Positions 8,107 through 15,360 of a DNA stretch of 64,000 bases are shown piece after piece; position 1 is the stretch's first letter, and each line of letters starts with the position of its first letter. Source of the DNA: RUG12461 sp045661345 (GTDB lineage Bacteria; Bacillota; Clostridia; Lachnospirales; Lachnospiraceae); assembly GCA_045661345.1 (NCBI GenBank), contig JAZRFM010000012.1:56420-120419 (forward strand). Reading direction: 5' to 3'. The translations under genes were made by a program, and so were the position numbers. The notes under the pieces were generated by a model. It did not search any database. It worked only from the letters and a program-made list of their open reading frames with translations, and had not been told where the DNA came from.

Positions 8107-9363
8107 TCAATAGAACTGCTGGTTTGCGATCCAGGTCACGGGGAAGGGCAGGGAAACGCGTGCAGACCGGAAATACAGGAAATCCGGATAGGGAAGATTA
8201 CCCGCCAGCACCGTAGCTGCCGCATCCCGGCAGGAATCCGTGGTCAGATTGTTCGCAAGGACGGTAGCAAGACGCCCGGATGCCACCGGCGAAAACTGTC
8301 CGCTTTGATAGATCACACCGGATACCGTGTTCGGAAAGGACGAGCTTCGCACACGATTCATGACGACACACCCCACCGCGACCTGACCGTCATACGGTTC
8401 GCCGCCTGCCTCGCAATAGATCAGCGCAGACAGGAGTTCCTGATCCGACAAAGAGTCACTGATGACGGGAGCGCCTGTATTTGCAGCTTCCGCGGCTTTG
8501 ATCTCTGCCTGTCTAGCTGCATCCTCCGCGGCCTTTTGCCTTTCAAGCTCCAGCTCGTATTCTTTTTCCTTCTCGATCTGCGCCGCCAGTTCGTCTGCCA
8601 TGGCCTTCGCATCCTGCAGATCCTCCGCGGATTCACTGATACTGTTCTGGGTCGTGGATATCGCAGCGGAAACCTGACTCTTCTTCTGCTCCGTCGCCTT
8701 TTCCATCGCAGTCAGCTCTTCCATGGCCCCGTCCAGCGCAGTCTTTTCTTCTTCCAATGCTGCCTGCTCCGTTTCCAGATTTTTTTTCTTCTCCGCGATA
8801 TCCTCCGCTGTCTTTCTGAACAGCTGGAGCTGACGTCTGTCATAGGCGCTGATATTTTCCACGTATTCCGCCTTACTGAGAAAATCCGATATGTTTTTTG
8901 CGGAAAACAGTGCCATGATCATGGACTGATCGCCGTTTTCGTACATAAACTGGATGCGCTTCTTCATATTGGCATACTGGTCTTTTGCCTTTTCCTGCGC
9001 AGCGATCAGCGCCTCGTACGCATCCTCGACCTCCCGCTTCTTTGCATCCACTTCCCCCTGCTTCTCTTCGATCTCGGCTTTTTTGTCCGAGATTTGCGCA
9101 GACAGTGTCTCTATGCTGTTCGCCAGCGTGGAGAGATTGGTGTTGAGGCCGGAGAGCATGTCATTCAACGCATTGACCTGATCGGAGATGGCGCTGACAG
9201 CCTGATCTGCCGCTGCCTTCTGCTCCTCCAGCGCATCAATCTTTTCATTCTGTTCGTTGATCTTGTCTACCGTCGATTGGGCAAAAACAGGGGTGCCGCA
9301 CATCAATAAAGAGACGCCGCACACCACTGCCGCAACACGACCAAAGCGTTTTTTCGTGTCCAT
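8107..9363 (-). CDS. Coiled-coil SleB-type cell wall hydrolase
   Basis: 418 residues from the chosen start. A signal peptide (MDTKKRFGRVAAVVCGVSLL...VFAQ) is followed by about 250 residues of heptad-rich coiled coil (INEQNEKIDALEEQKAAADQ...), like the N-terminal domain of CwlO/PcsB-type proteins. The C-terminal 110 residues are a hydrolase_2 (SleB/CwlJ) domain: LLSALIYCEAGGEPYDGQVAVG, then VMNRV and YQSGQFSPV. It probably cleaves peptidoglycan under control of the coiled coil, which in related proteins talks to FtsEX; that link is an inference. The ATG at 9363 has no Shine-Dalgarno, and a promoter puts transcription start within a nucleotide or so of it. Confidence 0.88.
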   Translation of the reverse strand: MDTKKRFGRVAAVVCGVSLLMCGTPVFAQSTVDKINEQNEKIDALEEQKAAADQAVSAISDQVNALNDMLSGLNTNLSTLANSIETLSAQISDKKAEIEEKQGEVDAKKREVEDAYEALIAAQEKAKDQYANMKKRIQFMYENGDQSMIMALFSAKNISDFLSKAEYVENISAYDRRQLQLFRKTAEDIAEKKKNLETEQAALEEEKTALDGAMEELTAMEKATEQKKSQVSAAISTTQNSISESAEDLQDAKAMADELAAQIEKEKEYELELERQKAAEDAARQAEIKAAEAANTGAPVISDSLSDQELLSALIYCEAGGEPYDGQVAVGCVVMNRVRSSSFPNTVSGVIYQSGQFSPVASGRLATVLANNLTTDSCRDAAATVLAGNLPYPDFLYFRSARVSLPFPVTWIANQQFY

Positions 9364-9370
9364 AGTTCTC

Positions 9371-9398
9371 ATTATAACTGTTTGTGCTATTGAGTCAA
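9371..9398 (-). promoter_or_regulatory. Promoter of the wall hydrolase gene
   Basis: On the leftward strand TTGACT (9398-9393), a 16-nt spacer and TATAAT (9376-9371). The expected start point is 9363-9365, at the ATG itself, so the transcript is probably leaderless. The boxes lie inside the spacer of the divergent promoter at 9382-9410. Confidence 0.75.
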
Positions 9399-9410
9399 AC
9401 ATGATATACT
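9382..9410 (+). promoter_or_regulatory. Promoter of the HD-GYP-like gene
   Basis: TTGTGC (9382-9387), a 17-nt spacer and TATACT (9405-9410) read rightward toward the GTG at 9451. It overlaps the leftward hydrolase promoter, so the two cannot easily be occupied at once. Confidence 0.6.
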
Positions 9411-9450
9411 GTCCTTAAGATCTGTCTATATCTACCATCGGAGGTTCGTC

Positions 9451-10665
9451 GTGCAGTTCATAGAGATTTCCAAGTTAAAACCCGGCATGCGGCTTGCAAA
9501 GCCAATCTACAACAAGATCGGCGTCATGCTCTATGACCGCGACACCAAGTTGACTGTCAAGGGGATCAACAGTATTGCCAAGTTCAATCTGATCGGTCTC
9601 TACATTCTGGAGCCGGCCGAGCCGCTTCCACCGCTCAGTCAGGACGATCTGGATTTTGAACAGTTCCAGACGGTATCCGTATTCCAGATCCGTGACATCA
9701 TGATGCAGATCCTGACCAATCAGGAGGTACAGGACATCGGTATCCTCGCACAGAGCATTCTGCGCAAATACGGCGGTGTGGATCACAAGATTAATTTCAC
9801 CCAGTCCATCCGCTCCACCTCTGACTACGTTTATAAACAGTCTGTGAACATCGGCATTTTGGCCGCCATGATCAGCAACCAGCTCGGTTTTTCCTACAAC
9901 GAGCAATTCCGGTGCATTACCGCGGCGCTCCTTTATAATATCGGCTATCTCTATCTGGATCAACAGCAGATCCTGAATAAACACAAACAATTCACACAAT
10001 ATGAGCTGGATATGCTCCGTGCGAGCAAGAGAAAGGGACTGGACAAGCTTTCCGAGGAACGTTTCTCCGATCTCTATCCCCCCGGTACGCTGGAGATCAT
10101 CCAGCAGATGGTGCTCACCTCGGGAGACAGCTCAGACTCCCGATCCGTGAACGCACGGCTGCTTCCCGGCACCAAGGTTTTGCGTGTTGCTGACACCTAT
10201 GACCGTATGACCGCCATGAATATGGAAGAATCTCCCGTTTCCGAGGTTTCTGCCGTCCGTCATCTGAAGCGCCATGCGGAGAAGTATGAACCGGCTGCCG
10301 TGAATGCACTGATCCAGGCGATCAAGCTTCTGCCCACCGGCTGCAGCGTGGATCTTTCCAACGGAGAAAAAGCGCTTGTGGTGGAGGAGAACCCGTTGAA
10401 TTTTCAGGCACCCATCGTGCTCCTGTTCTCCAGTAACAAGATTCTGGATCTTTCCGATCCGGATGTCGCAAAGGATGTTCAGATTGTCGACACCATGAAG
10501 ACCATGGACAACCGGATTCATATCGATGAAGAAACGCTGAAGCAGTTCCAAAGTGACGAAAACCTGAACCATATGCTGGCGAAATTCCGTCGTGCCAGAC
10601 AGCGGGGTCAGGCGGCTGCCGCAAGAGAAGCTGTTTCCCCGCCAGGCAGCAGCTCTGCAGAATGA
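9451..10665 (+). CDS. Degenerate HD-GYP-domain protein
   Basis: 404 residues. An N-terminal segment of about 60 residues (ISKLKPGMRLAKPIYNKIGVML) matches the domain often found before HD-GYP phosphodiesterases. The HD-GYP-like region keeps the helical framework (NIGILAAMISNQLGF, then VLRVADTYDRMTA), but the metal ligands are gone: the first His is Gln130, the HD pair is Tyr162-Asn163 (LLYNIG), and no HHExxDGxGYP motif is present. A catalytic c-di-GMP phosphodiesterase role is therefore unlikely; ligand binding or scaffolding is possible. GTG start with GGAGG at 9440-9444. Followed by a strong terminator. Confidence 0.8.
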   Translation: MQFIEISKLKPGMRLAKPIYNKIGVMLYDRDTKLTVKGINSIAKFNLIGLYILEPAEPLPPLSQDDLDFEQFQTVSVFQIRDIMMQILTNQEVQDIGILAQSILRKYGGVDHKINFTQSIRSTSDYVYKQSVNIGILAAMISNQLGFSYNEQFRCITAALLYNIGYLYLDQQQILNKHKQFTQYELDMLRASKRKGLDKLSEERFSDLYPPGTLEIIQQMVLTSGDSSDSRSVNARLLPGTKVLRVADTYDRMTAMNMEESPVSEVSAVRHLKRHAEKYEPAAVNALIQAIKLLPTGCSVDLSNGEKALVVEENPLNFQAPIVLLFSSNKILDLSDPDVAKDVQIVDTMKTMDNRIHIDEETLKQFQSDENLNHMLAKFRRARQRGQAAAAREAVSPPGSSSAE

Positions 10666-10700
10666 TCGCAGATGAGTCGCTGGCTCATTGTGACACACGC

Positions 10701-10734
10701 AAAAAACCGGATCCTTTACAGGATCCGGTTTTTT
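10701..10734. terminator. Bidirectional intrinsic terminator
   Basis: A perfect 13-bp stem (AAAACCGGATCCT / AGGATCCGGTTTT) with a short loop, A run before and T run after. It closes both the HD-GYP-like gene and the leftward sugar transport operon. Confidence 0.92.
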
Positions 10735-10751
10735 AAATCTTTATTTAATTT

Positions 10752-11600
10752 TTACTCCTTAACACCGCCAAGGGCTACACCGCCGACAATGTACTTGGAG
10801 AGCAGCAGGTAAACAATGATGACCGGGAAGATCGAAAATGCGATCATCACATACACCTGCCCCATATCAAACTTCAGCCAGTCTGCAGAACGAAGCTGTG
10901 CGATGAGGATCGGGAGGGTCTTCTTCTTATCTGTCTGAAGAACCAGAGCCGGAACGAAGTAGTTATTCCAGCTGGTTACAAAGGAGAAGATGGCCTGTAC
11001 CGCAATCGCCGGTCTCATCAACGGAAGCACGATGGTGTTGAAAATCCTGAACTCCCCTGCACCATCGATTCTGGCAGCTTCCACCAGGGAAATCGAGAGG
11101 GTGGAATCCATGTACTGCTTCAGATAGAAGAAAGTAATCGGCGCCGCGATGGAAGGCAGAACCAGAGGCCAGAAGGTGTCCGTCATATGCATCTTGTCGA
11201 TCAGCTGCAGGAAACCAAGAACCGTTACCTGCGTGGGGATCATCATGACTGCCAGGATGAAGGTGAACATGAACTTTCTGGCTTTGAATTCATACGCATG
11301 AATCGCATAAGCGGTCATGGTGGAGAAATACACGCAAAGCAAAGCAGAGAGCGCAGCGATCAGGACGCTGTTGATCATACCGTTCAATACCGGCAGGGTT
11401 CCCTTGACCAGGTTGGTCCAGTTCTCAATGAGATGGGTGCTGGGAATGGGGGTAAAGCCGCCGCCCAGCTCCGAGTTGGATCTTGTTGCATTAATGATCA
11501 GAATGTAAAACCAGATCAGGCAGAAGAAGGAAATCAGGATCAGAACGATATATGCAATGACTCTTCTTAAGCCGATACTTACGCCTTTTTTCTCGTCCAT
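10752..11600 (-). CDS. ABC sugar permease, MalG type
   Basis: 282-residue inner-membrane permease of a carbohydrate ABC importer (CUT1). Six hydrophobic segments are visible, starting with IAYIVLILISFFCLIWFYIL. The EAA loop that docks the ATPase is in LVEAARIDGAGEFRIFNTIVLPLMRPA. The end, YIVGGVALGGVKE, is the typical GAVKG-like end of MalG-type subunits. AGGAGG precedes ATG. It is 17 nt downstream of the MalF-type gene. No ATPase gene is in the cluster, so a shared MsmK/UgpC-like ATPase is assumed. Confidence 0.92.
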   Translation of the reverse strand: MDEKKGVSIGLRRVIAYIVLILISFFCLIWFYILIINATRSNSELGGGFTPIPSTHLIENWTNLVKGTLPVLNGMINSVLIAALSALLCVYFSTMTAYAIHAYEFKARKFMFTFILAVMMIPTQVTVLGFLQLIDKMHMTDTFWPLVLPSIAAPITFFYLKQYMDSTLSISLVEAARIDGAGEFRIFNTIVLPLMRPAIAVQAIFSFVTSWNNYFVPALVLQTDKKKTLPILIAQLRSADWLKFDMGQVYVMIAFSIFPVIIVYLLLSKYIVGGVALGGVKE

Positions 11601-11617
11601 AAGATGTTCCTCCTTTC

Positions 11618-12529
11618 TTACTTAATGGCTTTCCGGTTATCCGAGAACCGGAAGATCAAAAGACTCAGGATACCCGTTATCACAAACAGGAATACGGACA
11701 GGGCACCGCCCATACCATAGTTCTTGCTGTACAGGTGCTTGTTCAGGTACATAATCAGCGTCATGGAAGACCGCATGGGATCACCGGAACCGTTGGTCAG
11801 GATCTGCGGCACATCGAACATCTGCAGACCACCGATCAGAGAGGTTACCATCACGTAGATCAGGATGGGCCGAAGCAACGGCAGTGTGATCTTAAAGAAC
11901 GTCTGGGTCGCGGTAGCACCGTCCACCGAAGCCGCCTCAAAGAGGGAGGGATCAATTCCCATCATACCGGCCATGAGCAGGATGGTGGTGTTACCAAACC
12001 ACATCAGAAGGTTCATCAGTGCAACGAGAGATCTTACGCTCCAGATATGATTCATGAAGCTGTAAGGTGCATCCAGAACCCCCGTCTGTATCAGAATCGA
12101 GTTGATGGGGCCGGTATCCGCGAACAATGTAAAGAATAACATGGCGAATGCAGAAGCCATGATCAGATTCGGAAGATAGATCACCGTTTTGAAGAACCGC
12201 TGGCATTTCAAACGGAGAGAGGGATCCGAGAACCATGCACCCAGAAGAAGAGAGATCAGAATCTGAGGAACAAAGCCCATGACCCACATGATCATCGTAT
12301 TCCCGAAATACTGCCAAAGGTCGGGCGTACTGAAGATCGTCTTATAGTTTTCCAGTCCGATAAAGGTCGGGCCGATCTGTGTCAGACCGGAACGGTAATT
12401 CTCGAAAAAACTGTTTGCGATCGTGCTGATCAAAGGAATCAGCTGAAAAATCACGTAAACCACAATGAAGGGGATCAGAAAGATGTAACCCCACTTATTG
12501 TATTTTACGACGTTGCTTCTTTTTTTCAT
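11618..12529 (-). CDS. ABC sugar permease, MalF type
   Basis: 303-residue CUT1 permease. It opens with a cytoplasmic basic segment and the helix YIFLIPFIVVYVIFQLIPLI, has the usual large loop (GPTFIGLENYKTIF), and the EAA motif LFEAASVDGATATQTFFKITLPLLRPIL. It pairs with the MalG-type subunit encoded just downstream to form the channel for the sugar delivered by the binding protein. A hairpin at 12556-12583 separates it from the binding-protein gene and probably lowers permease expression relative to the binding protein. Confidence 0.92.
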   Translation of the reverse strand: MKKRSNVVKYNKWGYIFLIPFIVVYVIFQLIPLISTIANSFFENYRSGLTQIGPTFIGLENYKTIFSTPDLWQYFGNTMIMWVMGFVPQILISLLLGAWFSDPSLRLKCQRFFKTVIYLPNLIMASAFAMLFFTLFADTGPINSILIQTGVLDAPYSFMNHIWSVRSLVALMNLLMWFGNTTILLMAGMMGIDPSLFEAASVDGATATQTFFKITLPLLRPILIYVMVTSLIGGLQMFDVPQILTNGSGDPMRSSMTLIMYLNKHLYSKNYGMGGALSVFLFVITGILSLLIFRFSDNRKAIK

Positions 12530-12555
12530 AAGCGCAATACCCCTTGGTAAAAGAC

Positions 12556-12583
12556 CGCCTGCCCGATCTGAATCAGGCAGGCG
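12556..12583 (-). terminator. Attenuator hairpin between SBP and permease genes
   Basis: CGCCTGCC and GGCAGGCG form an 8-bp GC-rich stem with a 12-nt loop, in the 80-nt gap between the binding-protein gene and the permease gene. In the direction of transcription it is followed by GTCTTTTACC, a weak T tract. Such a partial terminator would keep binding protein in excess over permease. Confidence 0.65.
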
Positions 12584-12608
12584 TATCTCCTACATTAGTT
12601 ACGAATGA

Positions 12609-14045
12609 TTAGTGGCTAAGTTCCGGATATTTCTCCTCAACCGCTTTGTAGAACTGCTCCAGAGCTTCATCCTTGGATGCGTTGCCTTCGAAGTAATTCT
12701 TCATAGCCTTCTGGAATTCCTCGTTGCAGCCCTGATCATACGGAGAGATGTTGGAAAGGTCGATGCCTTCAGCACCTGCTGCAAGCTGAGCGTACGGATT
12801 CTGTCCGCCAAGGATATCAAGGTTACCGGAATCATCGCCTGCAAGCTCTGCAAGTACGCTCTTGCCGTTTACGCAGTCAGAATCTTTCTGTGCGATCTCT
12901 TTCAGAACGTCTTTGTTTGCTGTCATGGTAAGGATTACGTCCTTAACAAGTGCCGGGTTGTCGGTACCGCTTGCTGCGCAGATCCAGGTACCACCCCAGT
13001 AGTAAGACTGCGGTCCTTCGCAGAAGCCCCAGCCGCCCTGGTTTGCAATCGTGCCATCCTGGTCAGCGTCAAGGGAGAAGTTGAAGAACCAAGCGGGTCC
13101 GAAGTAGCAGAAGATCTTGCCTTCCGGCTTCTTGCCCTTGCCCCAGTCATCGCCCCAGAGGTCATAGGTGTTCTCAGCCTTCTTCTCTACCATTTCCATG
13201 GAGTCATCTACCCAAGCGTCCATGTTCTTGTCAACAACGATCTTGCCGTCCTGTACCCACTTGCCGGATACGTTGTTGCTGTAGGTACGATAAGTATCGT
13301 TTACGGAGCACATGGTGTAACCTTTTTCAACTGCCTTCAGAGCAGTCTCTTTGAATTTAGCCCAATCAGCTACTGCTGCCTGAACCTCAGCCGGATCATC
13401 GGTGCCAAGGATTTCCTTAGCTGCTTCACGGTTGTAGATCAGACCAGCGGAGCATGCCTGCCAGGAAGAACCCTTCAGGTTGCCGTTGCTGTCGGTAACG
13501 ATGGTCTGGGTGTACTCATACTGATCGGAAAGATCGGAATCATTGATGCCAAGATCCTTCATAGCCATTGCATAATCGGTATCCACATACTTCAGAGCAT
13601 AGTCAGCCTCAACCAGGAACAGATCGATCTTGTCGTCTGCGGATGCGCTTTCCTGCTTCAGCAGGGTCTCATCCAGGTTGTTCTGATAAGCGTTGTTCTC
13701 GTTGGGAGTGATGTTCCAAACAACATCCACATCACCGATCTTGCCGTGAGTGCCGTCCACTTCCTCATATCCCGGATAGTGATCGGTAATACGGCTCTTG
13801 AACTCCTCGTTCCAGCAGTAGATGTTGAGAACCTTGCCCTCATCACCTGCCGGAGCTGCTGCTTCTTCTGTTGCAGCTGCTGCTTCGGTTGCTGCCGGCT
13901 CTGCTGCCGGAGCTGCTGCCTCAGTCGCCGCCGGAGCTGCTGCCGGTGCTGCTGCTGCATCCGTTGCCGGTTGTGCGCCGCAGCCTGCAAGCATGGTGCC
14001 TGCTACCGCTGCACACAGAAGTGCACTGATAACTTTCTTTTTCAT
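12609..14045 (-). CDS. Sugar ABC transporter substrate-binding lipoprotein
   Basis: 478 residues. Lipoprotein signal MKKKVISALLCAAVAGTMLAGC with Cys22 as the lipidated residue. Residues about 25-68 are an Ala/Pro/Thr/Glu-rich linker that holds the binding domain off the membrane. The rest is a type-1 extracellular solute-binding fold (VLNIYCWNEEFKSRI...; GSSWQACSAGLIYNREAAKE; GGWGFCEGPQSYYWGGTWICAASGT). Several Trp residues are available for stacking on sugar rings. From the neighbouring GH94 phosphorylase the ligand is most likely cellobiose or a short cellodextrin (inference). AAAGGAGGAG precedes ATG. Confidence 0.92.
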   Translation of the reverse strand: MKKKVISALLCAAVAGTMLAGCGAQPATDAAAAPAAAPAATEAAAPAAEPAATEAAAATEEAAAPAGDEGKVLNIYCWNEEFKSRITDHYPGYEEVDGTHGKIGDVDVVWNITPNENNAYQNNLDETLLKQESASADDKIDLFLVEADYALKYVDTDYAMAMKDLGINDSDLSDQYEYTQTIVTDSNGNLKGSSWQACSAGLIYNREAAKEILGTDDPAEVQAAVADWAKFKETALKAVEKGYTMCSVNDTYRTYSNNVSGKWVQDGKIVVDKNMDAWVDDSMEMVEKKAENTYDLWGDDWGKGKKPEGKIFCYFGPAWFFNFSLDADQDGTIANQGGWGFCEGPQSYYWGGTWICAASGTDNPALVKDVILTMTANKDVLKEIAQKDSDCVNGKSVLAELAGDDSGNLDILGGQNPYAQLAAGAEGIDLSNISPYDQGCNEEFQKAMKNYFEGNASKDEALEQFYKAVEEKYPELSH

Positions 14046-14078
14046 TCGTTTCTCCTCCTTTAATATTGAGAAAAGTTT

Positions 14079-15098
14079 TTAGTTCGGAGTTACCTCCTTC
14101 ACCGATTCACCCGGTATCAGAGTTCCTCCTATAACGACTCTCTCAACGAGAGTTGTTTTCGGTTTTTCAATGAGGCTGATGAGCCTCCGCGCCGCCTCGA
14201 CGCCGATCAGATCCGTATCCTGCCGGATTGTGGTCAGTCTCGGAGACAGCAGCTGTGACATCCTGGTGCCGTCATAACCGACGATGGAGATGTCATCCGG
14301 AATCCGAAGATGTCTTTCCCGGATCACGTTTCGCCCGCCAATCAGAGCCGTGTCATCGGGGTAGAAGATGCAGGTCGGCGGTTCGGGCAGATCCAGTAAT
14401 GCCCCCGTCGCCCTTGCGGCTCCTTCGATCTTCAGGTATTCCGCTGTCCGGATGTACTCATCCGGAATGGTAAGCCCCAGCTCCTCTGCCGTCTTACGGA
14501 AGGTCGTCACCCTTTCTTTGGTGACATAGGAAAAATCCTCTCCGTGAATGTAAGCGATTCTGCGATGTCCTTTCCTATATACATACCGGACCAGCTCTTC
14601 GATTCCCTGAATATTGTTGGAGCTCACTGCCGGACAACTCTGATGTACATAGTCAACGGTGGTCTTCGGAATCGGACTGTTGAGAAGCTCGATCACCGCC
14701 GGATCGTTCCAATCCGCACAAACGATTACAACGCCTTCGAAATTGCGGTATCTGCAATGCTCGGTATAGGACAGCTCTCTCTTTTCGAAGCGGTTATTGA
14801 TAAAGGAAATATCATATCCCTGTGACTCCGCTTCTTCCTTAAAAGCATTCAGTACGCCGGAAAAATATTCGTGGGTCAATCCGCTGCCTGCCTCGTCCTT
14901 AAAAAGAACTCCTATATTGTAGGACTTATGTGTCTTCAACGCCCTGGCCGCCGCATTCGGAAAGTATCCCATCTGTTGCGCAGTCTTCTGAACCTTTTCC
15001 TTTGTTTCCTTTCCGATATCACTTTGGTCATTCAGCGCTTTACTGACTGTAGCGACTGATACGCCGCATTTTTTTGCGATATCTTTGAGAGATGCCAT
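14079..15098 (-). CDS. LacI-family transcriptional regulator
   Basis: 339 residues from the chosen start. The helix-turn-helix and hinge are at the N-terminus: MASLKDIAKKCGVSVATVSK, then NAAARALKTHKSYNIGVL. The periplasmic-binding-protein-like effector domain follows (GVVIVCADWNDPAVIELL; YIHGEDFSYVTKERV; DISIVGYDGTRMSQLLSPRLTTI). A GTG at 15146 is in frame, but it lies inside the putative operator and would add 16 residues before the canonical HTH start. It is the first gene of the leftward lacI-SBP-permease operon and is divergent from the GH94 gene, so it probably controls both, with a cellobiose-derived sugar as inducer. Confidence 0.93.
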   Translation of the reverse strand: MASLKDIAKKCGVSVATVSKALNDQSDIGKETKEKVQKTAQQMGYFPNAAARALKTHKSYNIGVLFKDEAGSGLTHEYFSGVLNAFKEEAESQGYDISFINNRFEKRELSYTEHCRYRNFEGVVIVCADWNDPAVIELLNSPIPKTTVDYVHQSCPAVSSNNIQGIEELVRYVYRKGHRRIAYIHGEDFSYVTKERVTTFRKTAEELGLTIPDEYIRTAEYLKIEGAARATGALLDLPEPPTCIFYPDDTALIGGRNVIRERHLRIPDDISIVGYDGTRMSQLLSPRLTTIRQDTDLIGVEAARRLISLIEKPKTTLVERVVIGGTLIPGESVKEVTPN

Positions 15099-15145
15099 TG
15101 GTTTCGTTGCCTTTTCGTGCTTGCGAATCCTGTTTCGCAAACTCA

Positions 15146-15159
15146 CTTAATCGTTTTCG
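15146..15159. promoter_or_regulatory. LacI-type operator, copy 1
   Basis: CTTAATCGTTTTCG, an imperfect palindrome centred on CG as in LacI/GalR sites. The same 14 bases occur at 15319-15332. This copy lies just upstream of the lacI start codon, so the regulator probably represses its own operon. On the leftward strand TTGCTT-16-TTATCT lies just upstream as a candidate promoter. Confidence 0.7.
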
Positions 15160-15269
15160 TGTATTCAAGATAACACCTCCCTGAGTAAAAAGCAACCCCT
15201 TTTTATCAATTCGTCAAAACTTCTGTTTTCGCCATCATGTTTTTGTGCATGTTGTACAGAGTATTTTTC

Positions 15270-15298
15270 TTGCATTTTAAAAATCCAGCACGTATACT
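15270..15298 (+). promoter_or_regulatory. Promoter of the GH94 phosphorylase gene
   Basis: TTGCAT (15270-15275), a 17-nt spacer and TATACT (15293-15298). The expected start point is near 15305, so operator copy 2 (15319-15332) lies downstream of it in a road-block position. Confidence 0.8.
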
Positions 15299-15318
15299 CT
15301 ATATTAAGTATCGCACTC

Positions 15319-15332
15319 CTTAATCGTTTTCG
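15319..15332. promoter_or_regulatory. LacI-type operator, copy 2
   Basis: Second exact copy of CTTAATCGTTTTCG, in the 5' leader of the GH94 gene about 14 nt after its predicted transcription start. The 173-bp spacing between copies would allow a tetrameric or dimer-dimer regulator to loop the divergent promoter region. Confidence 0.7.
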
Positions 15333-15360
15333 CGCACACCATTTAAGGAGGATCCCAACT

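Noticed and set aside
12612..14063. 483-codon rightward frame opposite the sugar-binding protein gene
   Set aside because: Antisense shadow of a clear lipoprotein gene; the Cys-rich end is the reverse of the Ala-rich linker.
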